This document shows positions 48,995 to 59,772 of a stretch of 64,000 bases of DNA, one piece after another (the first letter of the stretch is position 1; every line of letters starts with the position of its first letter). The stretch comes from Lobosporangium transversale. Lineage: Eukaryota > Mortierellomycota > Mortierellomycetes > Mortierellales > Mortierellaceae. The stretch covers positions 1-64,000 of the forward strand of contig NW_019028995.1 in assembly GCF_002105155.1 (NCBI RefSeq), read 5' to 3'. The notes below the pieces were generated by a model that saw only the letters and a program-made list of their open reading frames with translations, was not told the origin of the DNA and made no database searches. A program made the position numbers and the translations under genes.

Positions 48995-51900
48995 ATGGGG
49001 CTGAAGTCCTTCTTCAAACTGGTTGCGGGTCGCGGGGTTTTACCTTCGGAAACTGGCGTGGGCACTTTCTTGGCGGCAAATCCTGACCATTCTGTTCATC
49101 TAGATCTCCTAGGTACGTTCTATTACGACATCCTCCGCAGAGTCGTCCATGCAAAGATGAAAAACGAAACCATCATTGATGTAGGAAGGTCCCTGGCACT
49201 CGAGATAAAGGATCTTTTCACAACGGACAACCTGACTATACATATTGATGGGGAACCTTGTACTGAGAAAGAAAAGGCAAGGACAGAACGGCAAGCCATA
49301 AGACAAAAAAATATGAACGCTTTGGAGAACAATATGAGCACCTTCGAGAGAAATTCTCGGAGTGAGGTATGGACTCGTCCTCAAGTCATGAGGCGCATCC
49401 AGAAGGGTCTTCGAGAAGTCCACACCCTGAGCGTCCAGGACAAGGATCAGCTGGCAACAGGCCTTAGTTCTGTCTTCGATGTCTGTCTGTGTGCATATGA
49501 AGCGGACCTATGCATAGGATGCCATGATGAGGAGAATGATAGGATCGTGATATCCCAAGACTCTGATTTTTTTGCGTACGAACGAGTCTGCTTCCTAGTG
49601 CCACCCCTTCCGCACCGTAGACAGCGTTATCCAAGCACTAAGACTGCCAACACACGCGCATCTGGTGTTATTCTGTGCCATCGCAGGCAATGACTACTCA
49701 AGGAACCTCGAGACGTTAGGCCTGATTACTAATCTTCGATTAATTCGAAAGGTTGCGTGGAACGAGAAGTATAATAAAATGCTTCGGGGCTACCTAAGGG
49801 AAGCTAGTAAGGTGTTGGGAAGGAACGTAGCCTCTGAGGAAGGCCGTTTCAGTGTAGCTCTCCGCATTTTTACTTCCGGCCATCAAACGTCGGCCCAAGT
49901 GTTACCATCGAACAATGAGTTCGATAACTTCAAGCAGCGTCTACTCAATAGAAAGGATCTTCGCCATAGAATGGCTCAGCAAAGGCGAGCGCAGCGCCGC
50001 AGAACGTAAGAAAGCTCAAGCTATAGTTTTTGGCCTTGAAACCAGACGTCCCCAATACTAATCGTTAGTCCCTTTCTTGAATAATGTAGAGGCGTACCAT
50101 CATTCTATATAGCGGAAGGGTCACATAGGAACCAGTTCCGGCCCATCTTTTCTGACAAGCCGAGTATATTGAATGGGCGCACAGTTGATATCAGTAACTG
50201 CCGTCAGCACGATAGGCCGGGCCTTAGGCATCCACGTCGGAGAAAGGCAAAAAAGAAGCAACAGAAAAAACAAAAGCGGAAGCACAAAGGCAAGAAGCCC
50301 CACAGGGCTAAAAAAGAAGGTGCACCAATTAAGAACTTGAAGGATGCTACGAAGGTTGATCACAGCTACAGCAGTAAGCACCCTATCAAGGCCTTAACAA
50401 TTGGGTCCCTTAAGGCCTCCATGGCAAGGAAAGGCGGACTGGACGCAGATGAAAGGGATAGTATTGCAAGCCAGATCCGAGGGGCAGTTGTTGTCCTCAA
50501 CCGACTACGCCGCTATGCATACTGGGCGATTGCCTTGGACATTGAGAGGATCATGCGGTTACCAGGGGCAGCAAAGTCGAGGAAAAAGGCACTGGACGAG
50601 GTCTTGGATAGCAATGATTATTCCTTCCGTCTCACCACCCTTCTTTTGAGTGGTCAAGGTGGCCCCAATTCAGCTTACGCGAGGGCAAAAAAACAAGGAA
50701 AGGCGGTAGAAACGCCCCATTATCTCCTCGCTTATGAACATTTCAAGGCCACCACTGAACTTTCTCCAATAAAGGAAATAGACATCACATTGGGGGACGT
50801 CCAAGGCTTTGATCCCAAAAAGATCGCATTTCCAAGAGCGTCAGACTTACTAATGGGCCAAGTACAGACATCATTAAGGCAGCACTACAGGAACGCAATG
50901 GTATAGCTTGTGTAGGGGTATTTTCATGCATATTCTGCAATCAAATGCTCTTTATTCACACCTTTTATTTTTTTTTTTATTTTTTTTTTCTAGTTTGATG
51001 TCGAGAAAACAAACGAAGATATGAGCGACATTGAGTTTTTTTTTGCGAGAGAACAAAAAAGTGAAAAAATACTCAGACTTTCCTACGTCCCCTTGGTCAC
51101 CCGGGTATGTGTATCTGTCTGAACACGCCCTAGTTGACATCCTCTGGGCGAACGAAGATACCAAGCAGCTGCTGGAGCGTATTCTGCCTCTCAATAACCC
51201 TTCCAAGACTGCAATGTATGAGTGTGTACAGGGAACAAAAGGGGTTTTGATACAGGCTCTCTTTTGTGACATTGGAGGTGATCGCATGGTTCGTGGATAT
51301 CAAGACAAAGTATCCCTGCAGTCACAGGACAAAGATCTAACTCGGTTCAAACTCAAAGGAACGATTTCTACCAACGGTCTAGTTCTGAATCTACTTGCCT
51401 ATGACACAACCCAGACGAAGAGACAGCAGCAGTCTGACGTAGATGAAGAAGACCCCAGCCAAGAACTGGAGTTTTCTCAGGGATTTCTCAACACGACGTG
51501 TTCAAAGGCAGCCGGTGAAGACCTGACAGATGAAGACTATGCAAACATAAACTGGAAGAGGAGCTCCAAGCTGCTTGAAAACGTTGAGCTCACATTCAAC
51601 AAACCAGGGCGATGCCCATCCGCAAACACCACAACTATCGTCGGATGTGATCCTGGTATTGTTAACGCCCTTACGTTTTCCTCGCTGGACCCTCACAACC
51701 CTAACTTGCAGCAAACGGTAAAGGTGAGAAGCAGGTTCTTGTACCTCCCCGTCCTCCGCTTCAATCACCTGTTGAACAAAAGGAAGCGTGAAAAAGGAAT
51801 GATTGAGGTTGAGAGCGCCATCCCTGTGTTTGGAAGGGACACGTATAATGAGTACTTTCAATGGATGAACGGGGAGTCTCAGACACAGACAGGATCAACG

Positions 51901-52475
51901 AATTTGGATGTGCTTCAAGAGTTCTACGAATCCAGATGGCATCTGAAAAAAAAATGGGACCTACGAAAGGCTCAACGAGCTACGTTCGACTACGCAGTAC
52001 AGCGAGTGTTGAAGATGCTTGGGGATAAAGGAGTGCTTGTCGTCGGCCTAGGGTCCTTTGAAAGTAGTAAAGGAGTTCCCAGCAAGCACACTGCTATAAC
52101 GAGACACCTTGTCACACAGGTATGGCTTTTTTTTAAAAAAAAGCAAGAAAAGCTGGAAAGCCATAGAACCCTTGCTAATAAATGACTGCCATTTGAAACA
52201 CTTAGGTCAAAGCGCGAGGACACTTCGCTGTAGGAGCGCACGAATTTTACACCAGCGCCCGCTGTCCCCGAACCCTCTGTGATAGCTTTTTAGAGACGGT
52301 GTACCCTCGCTCTAAATATTGCCGGGCATGTAAGGTATTCTTCGACCGTGACGCAGTAGGGGCGGAAAACATCGCAAGAATCGGTCTTACTCAAATTGAG
52401 AGACAAGAGAGACCTGCAAAGTACAAGCCCACGGAAGAGTCGCCTGCTCCGGCTGCAAAGCGCGCACGACGCTAG
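48995..52475 (+). pseudogene. FEN1/XPG-type flap nuclease fused to a Fanzor/TnpB-type RuvC nuclease, copy B (frameshifted)
   Basis: Same four-exon plan as copy A: 48995-50005, 50090-50900, 50994-52119 and 52206-52475, with equal splice phases (2, 0, 0). Exon 1 starts MGLKSFFKLVAGRG and keeps XPG-type acidic sites: VHLDLLGTFYYD, IHIDGEPC, YEADLCIG, SQDSDFFAY and GNDYSRNLETLG. A frame change near 49620, with about eight residues missing relative to A, breaks it. Exon 2 aligns from FYIAEGSHRNQFRPIF through NCRQHDRPG and is intact. Exon 3 changes frame near 51040-51065, probably in the T9 or A6 runs. Downstream it has RuvC-I VGCDPGIVNALTFSSLD, VESAIPVFGRDTYNEYF and VVGLGSFESSKG. Exon 4 carries the zinc ribbon (CPRTLC, CRAC), FFDRDAVGAENIA and a basic tail AAKRARR that may be a nuclear signal. 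Only two breaks are seen, so it is less decayed than A. Confidence 0.8.
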
Positions 52476-52738
52476 ACACAAGTATTTGGGTGCCGGCACA
52501 CCCACAAAAAATTTGTAAGTTCTGTTTATTTTCGTCTCCTGTATCCATCCTCTCTAATCTTTTGCCCCCGAATTTCTGGACTAACTTTAAAAACCGTACA
52601 GATCAACAGATATTTCCATGAATAAAAAAAATTATTCTAAGCCACTCCGGACCTCCTTTCCAATTTTTTTTTTTTTTTTAATGGTGACCTTTCAATCTGT
52701 CAGCCTATGCGAACTGCCATTTCTCTCATCTCGAAAAG
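52476..52738. other. 3' flank of locus B
   Basis: Contains a short GC-rich palindrome (GTGCCGGCAC, about 52490-52499) and then AAAATTTGTAAGTTC, which resembles the AAAAATTGTAAGTATT after the stop of copy A. A 3' UTR intron with this donor is possible. A T run is near 52666-52679. Confidence 0.4.
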
Positions 52739-53852
52739 ATGCACAAATACAACCGCACTACCGGACCCAAGTTCTCTGCTACAGCATTGCGTGCCAAGGC
52801 GCCAGCGACACAGCAGTGCCAAAAGTGTCTTGAATTCGGTCATTACACCTATGACTGCAAAGCTGAGAGAGTTTACAAACCACGTCCCACTAGAACTCAG
52901 CAGCTCAAGAAGCCTATCAAGAGGATTGAAGTTGAAGTCCCAGAGGAGTTTTTGCCAAAGAGGTAATATCAGAATTTCATCACATTACAAAAAGTTCTTT
53001 CCGCCAATACTAGCAGAAGGAATATATGTATTAACCATTGCACCGGCGTTCTTGGCTTGTAAATCGATCACAGGAAGGGTTTAGCTGCCAAAATCCTAGA
53101 TGACAAAGAGAGAAGGAAGAAGAATGATCACAAGTCAAGGTAAAGTATTTACCATCAATGCACGCGCGCACCCTAGTAGTTGCGCTTCTTTACTCATACG
53201 ATTTCGTCCCTTTTTTTTGTGTGTTATTCATAGATCTGAGACTTCCTCAAGCGAGAGTGATAGAAGTAGCAGTAGATCATCTTCTAGCTCGTCTAGATCT
53301 AGTTCAAGGTCTTACTCAGGCTCCTCACGCTCCTCACGCTCCTCATCAGTATCATCCTCTCAATCTCGATCATACACTCGCTCCCTATCGAGGTCCCTTT
53401 CAAGGAGCAGAAGCATAAGTAGCAATAGCGGGAGTAGAAGTAGGAGTAGGAGTAGGAGTAGGAGTAGCAGCAGGAGTAGGAGAATCAGTAGAGGTATGAG
53501 CAGAAGCCATGGAGGAATTGCAAGTCGGAGTAGGAGTCAGGACAGACATTCAAGAGCGAAGAAAAATGACTCTTACACCCCTCGTCGTAGTAAAAGCAGG
53601 AGTATCTCTCCAGACCATCCACGCGGACGCACATTACAAAGAAGCCAGAGTAGGAGCAGAAGTCGTAGCCCTAGTCGTGGGAGAGATCGAGACAGAAGCA
53701 GAGGCGGATCCCGCAGCTTCAGTCGCAGTAGGAGTCGTGGCCGTAGCCCTACTTTGACAACTAGGGAGAAGCGTACTATACAAGTTAATCATTCTTCAGA
53801 TGAGGAGAGCCAGAAGCGATCTGGAAAGAAGGTGGCATATAATAGGGACTAG
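52739..53852 (+). CDS. Zinc-knuckle protein with long SR tail (ZCCHC10-like)
   Basis: Probable nuclear RNA-binding or splicing-associated protein. Three exons close in frame: 52739-52962, 53074-53139 and 53234-53852, giving about 302 residues. A single CCHC zinc knuckle (CQKCLEFGHYTYDC, C-x2-C-x4-H-x4-C) sits at about residues 33-46, followed by a basic segment. Then comes a serine-arginine tail of roughly 200 residues made of SRSRS and SSRSS runs encoded by repeated AGTAGGAGTAGG triplets. The knuckle plus SR layout matches animal ZCCHC10-type proteins from memory; no experimental role is implied. A short terminal segment (SSDEESQKRSGKKVAYNRD) is acidic then basic. Confidence 0.85.
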
Positions 53853-53932
53853 TGATTGGGTTTTTCCTATTTAAGAGTTTTGTTTTCTTTTACTTTTAAA
53901 CATTCAAATGTTCGATGTATGTTTTTCTGAGA

Positions 53933-54780
53933 TTAATTTGTAGGAGCCAAAGCTATGGCCTTAATTTCGATGAGAAGCTTGGGCTGGACAATCGAGTGAA
54001 ATAGATACAAGCACGTATTAATACAACTACAATTATGCGCTGCCATTCTTTTTATGAAAATGAGCAAAGTCCCACTGAAAGCAAGCAATTGTCCTTACAG
54101 AAGGTAGAGAGAGCACACCGACACACGTTCTCGAAGGACCTGCTTCTGCATCAAAATACTGGTTATAAACCTAGAGAATCCATAGACCATTGTTAGCCTT
54201 GATAGACAATTGTGGATACAGACAATAACGCAACAATAGTTTGGTTGGATTGATTGATTTTTGATTACTTGCCTCGTTCATTGCACCATAATCCTTCATA
54301 TTTGTAAGAAAGACGGTCATATCGACAATATTTTTCAGAGATGCGCCCTTCGATTGAAGAATTACATTGATGCTACAGAAAAGAGAAAAAAGGATCAGAT
54401 AAAGGCAATTGAGCCCCAAAGGAATACCATAGAGTTAATCACACTGCTTACTTTTCAATGACGGCCTTGGTTTGCGCCTTGATATCGAGTTCAAAAGTAC
54501 CATCTGCACTCTCTGTAACACCCTCATATCTAAATATCCATGCAACAATAACATAACAACCCACTCAAGTTAAAAAAAAAAAAAAAAAAAAAAAAACTTT
54601 TAAGAATTGAATTGGCCGATAATTATATGTCTCTTATTACGTATTATCGAGTCGTCGGGAGGAGATGCCGGAAACGTAGATCATGCCGTTGACGGTGCGA
54701 GCATGAGGGTAATGAGCCAAGGCCTGAGCACGGTCTTTGAGGATGACAGCCTCTCCATTAGAAGAGTTAGAAGAAGACAT
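53933..54780 (-). CDS. RidA/YjgF/UK114 family enamine/imine deaminase
   Basis: Members hydrolyse reactive enamines such as 2-aminoacrylate and protect PLP enzymes; some are mitochondrial. On the minus strand five exons close in frame: 54780-54641, 54529-54452, 54372-54273, 54170-54099 and 53983-53933, giving about 146 residues. Motifs seen: HYPHARTVNGMIYVSGISSR, KAVIENINVILQSKGASLKN, VYNQYFDAEAGPSRTCV (the family's substrate-binding Arg) and KLLIEIKAIA. The intron 54171-54272 uses a GC donor (GAG|GCAAGT) that matches the classic GC-AG consensus. There is no obvious targeting peptide; the start is short and Ser/Asn-rich. Confidence 0.88.
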
Positions 54781-55096
54781 GAAGGAATGAACTGGTAATG
54801 AAGCTGAATTGATCGTGTGAAAAAGAAAAGTTTATGGATATAAACAGCTCATTAGACATGCATCATTATCATAATCATAGTCAGAGGGGCGTGTGTAGGC
54901 CATTCCTCCTAACTTTTAAAACGCCACTCGACATACAACATTCAAACACAAAGCAAAGTTGCATCATCCTTCGACTCTTAATTGCCACACTTCTTCATTA
55001 CGTCTCCTTTCCCTTTTTCTTTTTTTTTTTTTTTTTTTTTTTTTTCTTTTTTTAAAAATCCCTCCTGCTTATCTGACTCAACAACGAACTCCTCGA
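54781..55096. other. RidA/Vps23 divergent spacer
   Basis: A 316-base upstream region shared by two divergent genes. A long T run (about 55021-55045) ends about 50 bases before the Vps23 start. Nothing else is seen. Confidence 0.5.
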
Positions 55097-57136
55097 ATGG
55101 ACCCAGAAATTGCAGAGTGGTTGCAGCATGTGCTTCAGACCATCGGGGTATGACTTATGGGTTGAACAATGAAATGTCTCTGAGCAATCCCATCTGTTCG
55201 TTAAGAGATTCCTTCATTTCCTTCAGGTCGACTGGTACCATTAACTTACTCTTGTATTCTTCAATAAATGTTCTTGTCGCGATTCTTTTGTAGTATCAAC
55301 ACAAGGAGCGCATGTATGCCGACGTAGAGGCAGTTCTGCGACGATTCCAAAATTTTCTCGTGCCACATGCAGACACTTATAGTATGCCATGGATCCTGTG
55401 CAGTCTTTTGTCCTATTTGTCAAGCGTACTGGCGGATCGCAGCTTTGCTTGACATGTCCTTGTTTTTTTATTAGTTCTATCGGGCAAGATACATGAGATT
55501 AATCAGGACTCGATATCTGTGAATACTTTTTAATACTGCCATAGCCCATGACAATGGACGATCCCAGCTATTGCTCTCCCTTGTTGGCACAATCCCTATC
55601 GTGTACCAATCTGCCACCTACAACATCCCTGTAGCCTTCTGGCTCCCGACCTCGTATCCTTCTGTAGCGCCCATAGTCTTCGTCACACCAACAGCATTGA
55701 TGCTAGTCAGGGCAGGGAAACATGTCGACATTAGCGGACGATGTTATCACCCATACCTCGCATATTGGAGCAACAAGAGTGATGTATGTCCAAATACTAT
55801 ATACCTTTGATCAGATCACACAGCCATCATACCACTCATCGATTAACTAATACCGACTTGGACGCCAAAATCGTCATTCTATCATTGGCTTTTTCTTTGT
55901 GCGCTTTGAACTCTTAAATAGTCGAATCTTGTGGAACTCATCGGCATCATGCAAAAAGTCTTTTCACTTGATCCGCCTGTATATTCAAAATCTAATGTAT
56001 CAACTCAGCAACAACCGCAATCCAGCCCAACTCTTGGGGCCTACCCCTCACCAACATCGGTAAAACATTGAAATCTGGCTCCTTGTTCCTTGACACGCTG
56101 AAATGAGGATTCAGAAGACTGAACACTGTTCTTGATCGCTTCTTTACTTTTAACACTTTGTTTTATCACTATGATTTGTACGATATTACCGAATGTAGCT
56201 CAAGCCAGCTCCACCCATTTTATCATACTCTCCTAGAGCCAACAGCTCTATTACTACATCTCCGTCAGCTCAGAATAACCGATACTCGGGTTCTAGTTCA
56301 TTCGGATCTTCTCAGCAACTTACGCCCCAGCAAGCTCAATTGTATACTAAACTTCAGGCTGCATTGATGGAATTTCATTCGACATCGTCACGAGAAATGC
56401 AAAACATTGTCACTGTAAACAAACAACTCAATGATGCCGAGACTAGGACCAAAACTGAACTCCAAAGTCTCAGGGATCTGAATGTAAGAGAACTTACGCC
56501 GTTTTTGAATGTGGTTTGGCAAAGAGCCTTTTTTTTTTTTTTTTTTTTTTTGACAACTTGAATGCTTTTATTGTTACTGTTTGTAGAACAAAATTCAATA
56601 CAACATTTCAACGCTTACAAGGTCAATTGAACAGTTGGATACCAAGATTGAGCAGATACGGACATGGCCGGAAGAACCAGTGGATGAAATTATCTGTGGC
56701 AGTAGCGTTGTGCATAATCAGTATGTTAATATTTGCACTGTCAATTTTTTTTTTTTCTTTGAACACTTTGAGGATCTAGCTATTAAGCACCTTCAATACT
56801 AATCAATACTCTTTTACAGGTTATTTGAATTGGTAGCAGAGGAAATCGCAATAGAGGACACTATCTACTACTTAAGCAAAGCTCTTAGTCAGGATAAGGT
56901 TGATTTGAAAGCTTATATGAAGGTACATGGAAATAAACATTGGTCGTTAATTGCTTATTTGGCTCGGCTACTTTCTTTGCTAATGCTGGCTTTTCTTTTT
57001 TTTTTTTTATTCATCGAATATGACTTATTCATCGAATATGACTTATTGACTACAGCATCTCCGAAACTTGTCAAGAGAGCAATTCATGAAAAAAGCGCTT
57101 ATCAAAAAAGTCAAAGCGCAGCTTGGACAAGTATAA
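55097..57136 (+). CDS. VPS23: ESCRT-I subunit Vps23/TSG101
   Basis: Binds ubiquitinated cargo and recruits ESCRT complexes at endosomes for multivesicular-body sorting. Eight exons close in frame: 55097-55147, 55294-55381, 55545-55783, 55922-56059, 56199-56483, 56587-56720, 56820-56922 and 57056-57136, giving about 372 residues. The UEV domain covers about residues 1-150, with SLVGTIPIVYQSATYNIPVA and GKHVDISGRCYHPYL; like other UEVs it has no catalytic Cys. A Pro/Gln/Ser-rich linker follows, then a coiled coil (FHSTSSREMQNIVTVNKQLN). The C-terminal steadiness box is FELVAEEIAIEDTIYYLSKA with HLRNLSREQFMKKALIKKV. Intron 7 contains two copies of a 17-base unit with ATCGAATATGACTTA. Confidence 0.92.
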
Positions 57137-58050
57137 TGAAAGATAAACTATTAAAAAACAAAAAAGCCTACTTTGCCAAGTTTACAAAGGCGTGAAATGT
57201 TTTCCCAATAATTATATGCGTCGCTTGAGGATTGATTCGACCACAATACAACACGCGAATCCTTCCTATATTTTGACTATGCCTTCTTATTATTGCCTTC
57301 TGGAAAACAGATGTGAATATTTGACCCTTTAAATCATGCACAAAAGTGACGTTGGTTTTTTTTTTCCACGGGGTTCTTCTGCTCAACGGACTCTTTTTTT
57401 TTTTAAACGGGTTTCTGGGTTTCTTCCTTTTTCTTCTTCTTATTGTACTCACCTCGCTCTTCCTCTTCCTCCTCAAATCTACCTCAGGTAAGCTCTATCC
57501 TACTCCTTCTCTTTTCTGCCCTTTCTTTTTTTTTTTGTGGATACACTAAAATAAGAATATGGTGATGATCATACATGGGATGATGAAAATTTTACAAGAG
57601 TGCAAGTGCTTGACCGATAATCATCCATAAAAATACTACATCAAAAGGAAATATGAGAATACACAGCGAAATGTAAAACCCATTCCATGAGCATAAACCT
57701 CTCATCCATCTATGCATTTTGTCATGTACCTCTGATTGACAGAATGGTACAAATGAATTACTGCAAAAAATGAATTTTTCACATAATCTGTCTCATTCAA
57801 TGAATTATAAGAATACGATTCTCCACGCGTCTTTGAACATTTGGGTCTTGTGTTATTGACTCGCCAGGGACATGTGTATAGAAAGCTTACGAAACTGGGA
57901 TAATACTGAATAATGAAAAAAAAAAAAAAAAAAAAAAAAAATCAATTGATATGTGGGATTACGAACAAAGGCTATAACTGCTTGGGCAACTTAATATCAA
58001 GAAGATAATTGACCGTACTGGCGGCTATCTTATCTATTAGATATCTCAAA
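57137..58050. other. Vps23-porin spacer with possible porin 5' UTR intron
   Basis: No ORF of quality. A pyrimidine-rich segment at 57340-57485 ends in CCTCAG|GTAAGCTC. The next good acceptor before the porin ATG is ATTAG at about 58040. This suggests a non-coding first exon for the porin gene with a 550-base intron, which is inference only. An A run of about 26 bases lies near 57916-57941. Confidence 0.4.
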
Positions 58051-59218
58051 ATGGCCACCCTCGTTCCCGTCCCTTTTGCTGATCTCGGCAAGTCCGCCAA
58101 TGACCTTCTCGGAAAGGATTTCCCCGTTGGACAAACCAAGCTTGAGCTCAAGACCATCGCCCCCAACGGTGTTGTATGTCCATCGCCATGTTTTTTCAAA
58201 TCTTCTTAAGTAACAGTTATCTCGGGAGTTTATATGCAATCGCTTTGAATCCTGATCATTGACAGCTCTCTATTTTACATCTTTGTTGTCCCTTTTTCCT
58301 TGTTTCAAACTCTGCTATTGGCATTTACGTGAATGACGACATTTTCCGTGCCAATGATATTCAATTTTTCCAAATGTGGACATTCAAATCGCGTCTTTTC
58401 GGGACCTGCACCGTCGATAACGATTGTCACTGAAACGCTACAACCAACAGACCTTTAACGTTCTCGGCAACCAAGACAACAAGTCTGGCCACATTAATGG
58501 TGAGCTCAAGACTAAGTATGTTGACTACAAGAATGGTTTGACTGTGACTGAGTCCTGGACCACCAGCAACCTTCTCACCACCCAGATCGAGCTTGAGAAC
58601 AAGGTCGCCAAGGGTTTGAAGCTCGACATCACTGGTGGCTTCCTTCCCTCTGAAGGCAAGAAGAGTGCTAAGGTTGGTGTCCAATATAAGCAGCTCGGTT
58701 TCAACACCCGTGCCTACCTCGATCTTTTCAAGGGCCCCACTTTCACTGGTGATGCTGTCGTTGCCCGTGATGGCTTCCTTGTTGGAGGTGATGTCTCCTA
58801 CGACGTCGGCGGTTCCTACATCACCCGCTTCGCCGCCGCTGCTGGTTACACCGCCCCTGAGTACTCTGTCGCTCTCCATGCCCACAATTCGTTTAAGGTC
58901 TTCTCGGCTTCGTACTACCACCGCATCAACGCTGATCTCGAGGCTGGTGCCAAGGCTACTTGGGACTCCAAGGTTGCTCCCGCTGCCGAGAAAGCCCACA
59001 ACCACAAGGCACCCGTTGCCCTCGAGGTTGGTGCCAAGTACTACCTCGATCGCGATGCTTTTGTCAAGGCCAAGGTCAATAACGCTGGTGTTCTCGGTCT
59101 CGGATATACTCAGGCTCTCCGTAAGGGTGTCAAGGTCTCTGTTGCTGGGCTCTTTGATACCACCAAGTTGGACCAGGGCGCCCACAAGATTGGCCTTTCT
59201 TTTGTCTTTGAGGCATAA
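58051..59218 (+). CDS. POR1: Mitochondrial outer-membrane porin (VDAC)
   Basis: Beta-barrel channel for metabolites across the outer mitochondrial membrane. Two exons, 58051-58173 and 58451-59218, give about 296 residues, slightly longer than the usual ~283. The N-terminal helix region reads PVPFADLGKSANDLLGKDFP, the standard start of eukaryotic porins. Then come ELKTKYVDYKNGLTVTESW, the WTTSNLLTTQIELEN strand pair and many alternating hydrophobic/polar strands. The end, GLGYTQALRKGVKVSVAGLF, includes the conserved late-barrel porin signature. Codon use is strongly biased to C-ending codons, so a long open frame on the opposite strand is a shadow. Confidence 0.95.
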
Positions 59219-59772
59219 ATGCTAGTTAAATAAGTTACCTGTTGTTTTTCAACCCTTTTCTTTCTTCTTCATCCTTCTAATGTGTATAAAAAAAAATAAA
59301 TCGATTTTGAGGCTGAACTTGAAGCAAATCAGAGTGTATGTTGAAAGTGTTTCTCCAACGAGAAAAAGGATTGTGCTGGCTGATTGGCTAGTCCTTTGGT
59401 CTAGGTGTTAGTTCACCGCTACTTTGGCTGTCAAAGACCGGGATTTGTATTAAAATGGGCACTGGGGTGTAAGGAGGCTTCGAGTAGTGGAAAAACACAA
59501 ATTGCGGTCCATCCAAGGATTCGCTGGTTAACAAATAAATTAGTAAATCGCATTGATGCAGATTGTTCTTGAGCCGAACACAGAAAATCCAACCCCACAA
59601 AATGGTCAAGTCTTTTTTTCGCGACTGGTGGCTTCCTTTCAAAGATGACTGGATGGCCAGATGACTTGATGACTTTCTTCTTTAACTTCGGCTGAGTTGG
59701 ATTTGACACCTTTCTGTCTCCTCGACTCTCATTCCTCTGTTTCTCGCTGAATTCATTTATTTGATTTTGCAC
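59219..59772. other. Porin-ABC transporter spacer with tRNA-like relic
   Basis: A 554-base spacer. Around 59392-59460 it holds a sequence with partial tRNA resemblance (A-box-like TGGTCTAGGTG, a CTTTG/CAAAG stem around CTGT, then GACCGGGAT), but the T-arm is degraded. No coding gene is seen. Confidence 0.4.

Noticed and set aside
58427-59185. A 252-codon minus-strand ORF opposite the porin gene
   Set aside because: Same cause: strong C-ending codon bias of a highly expressed gene. No motifs seen.
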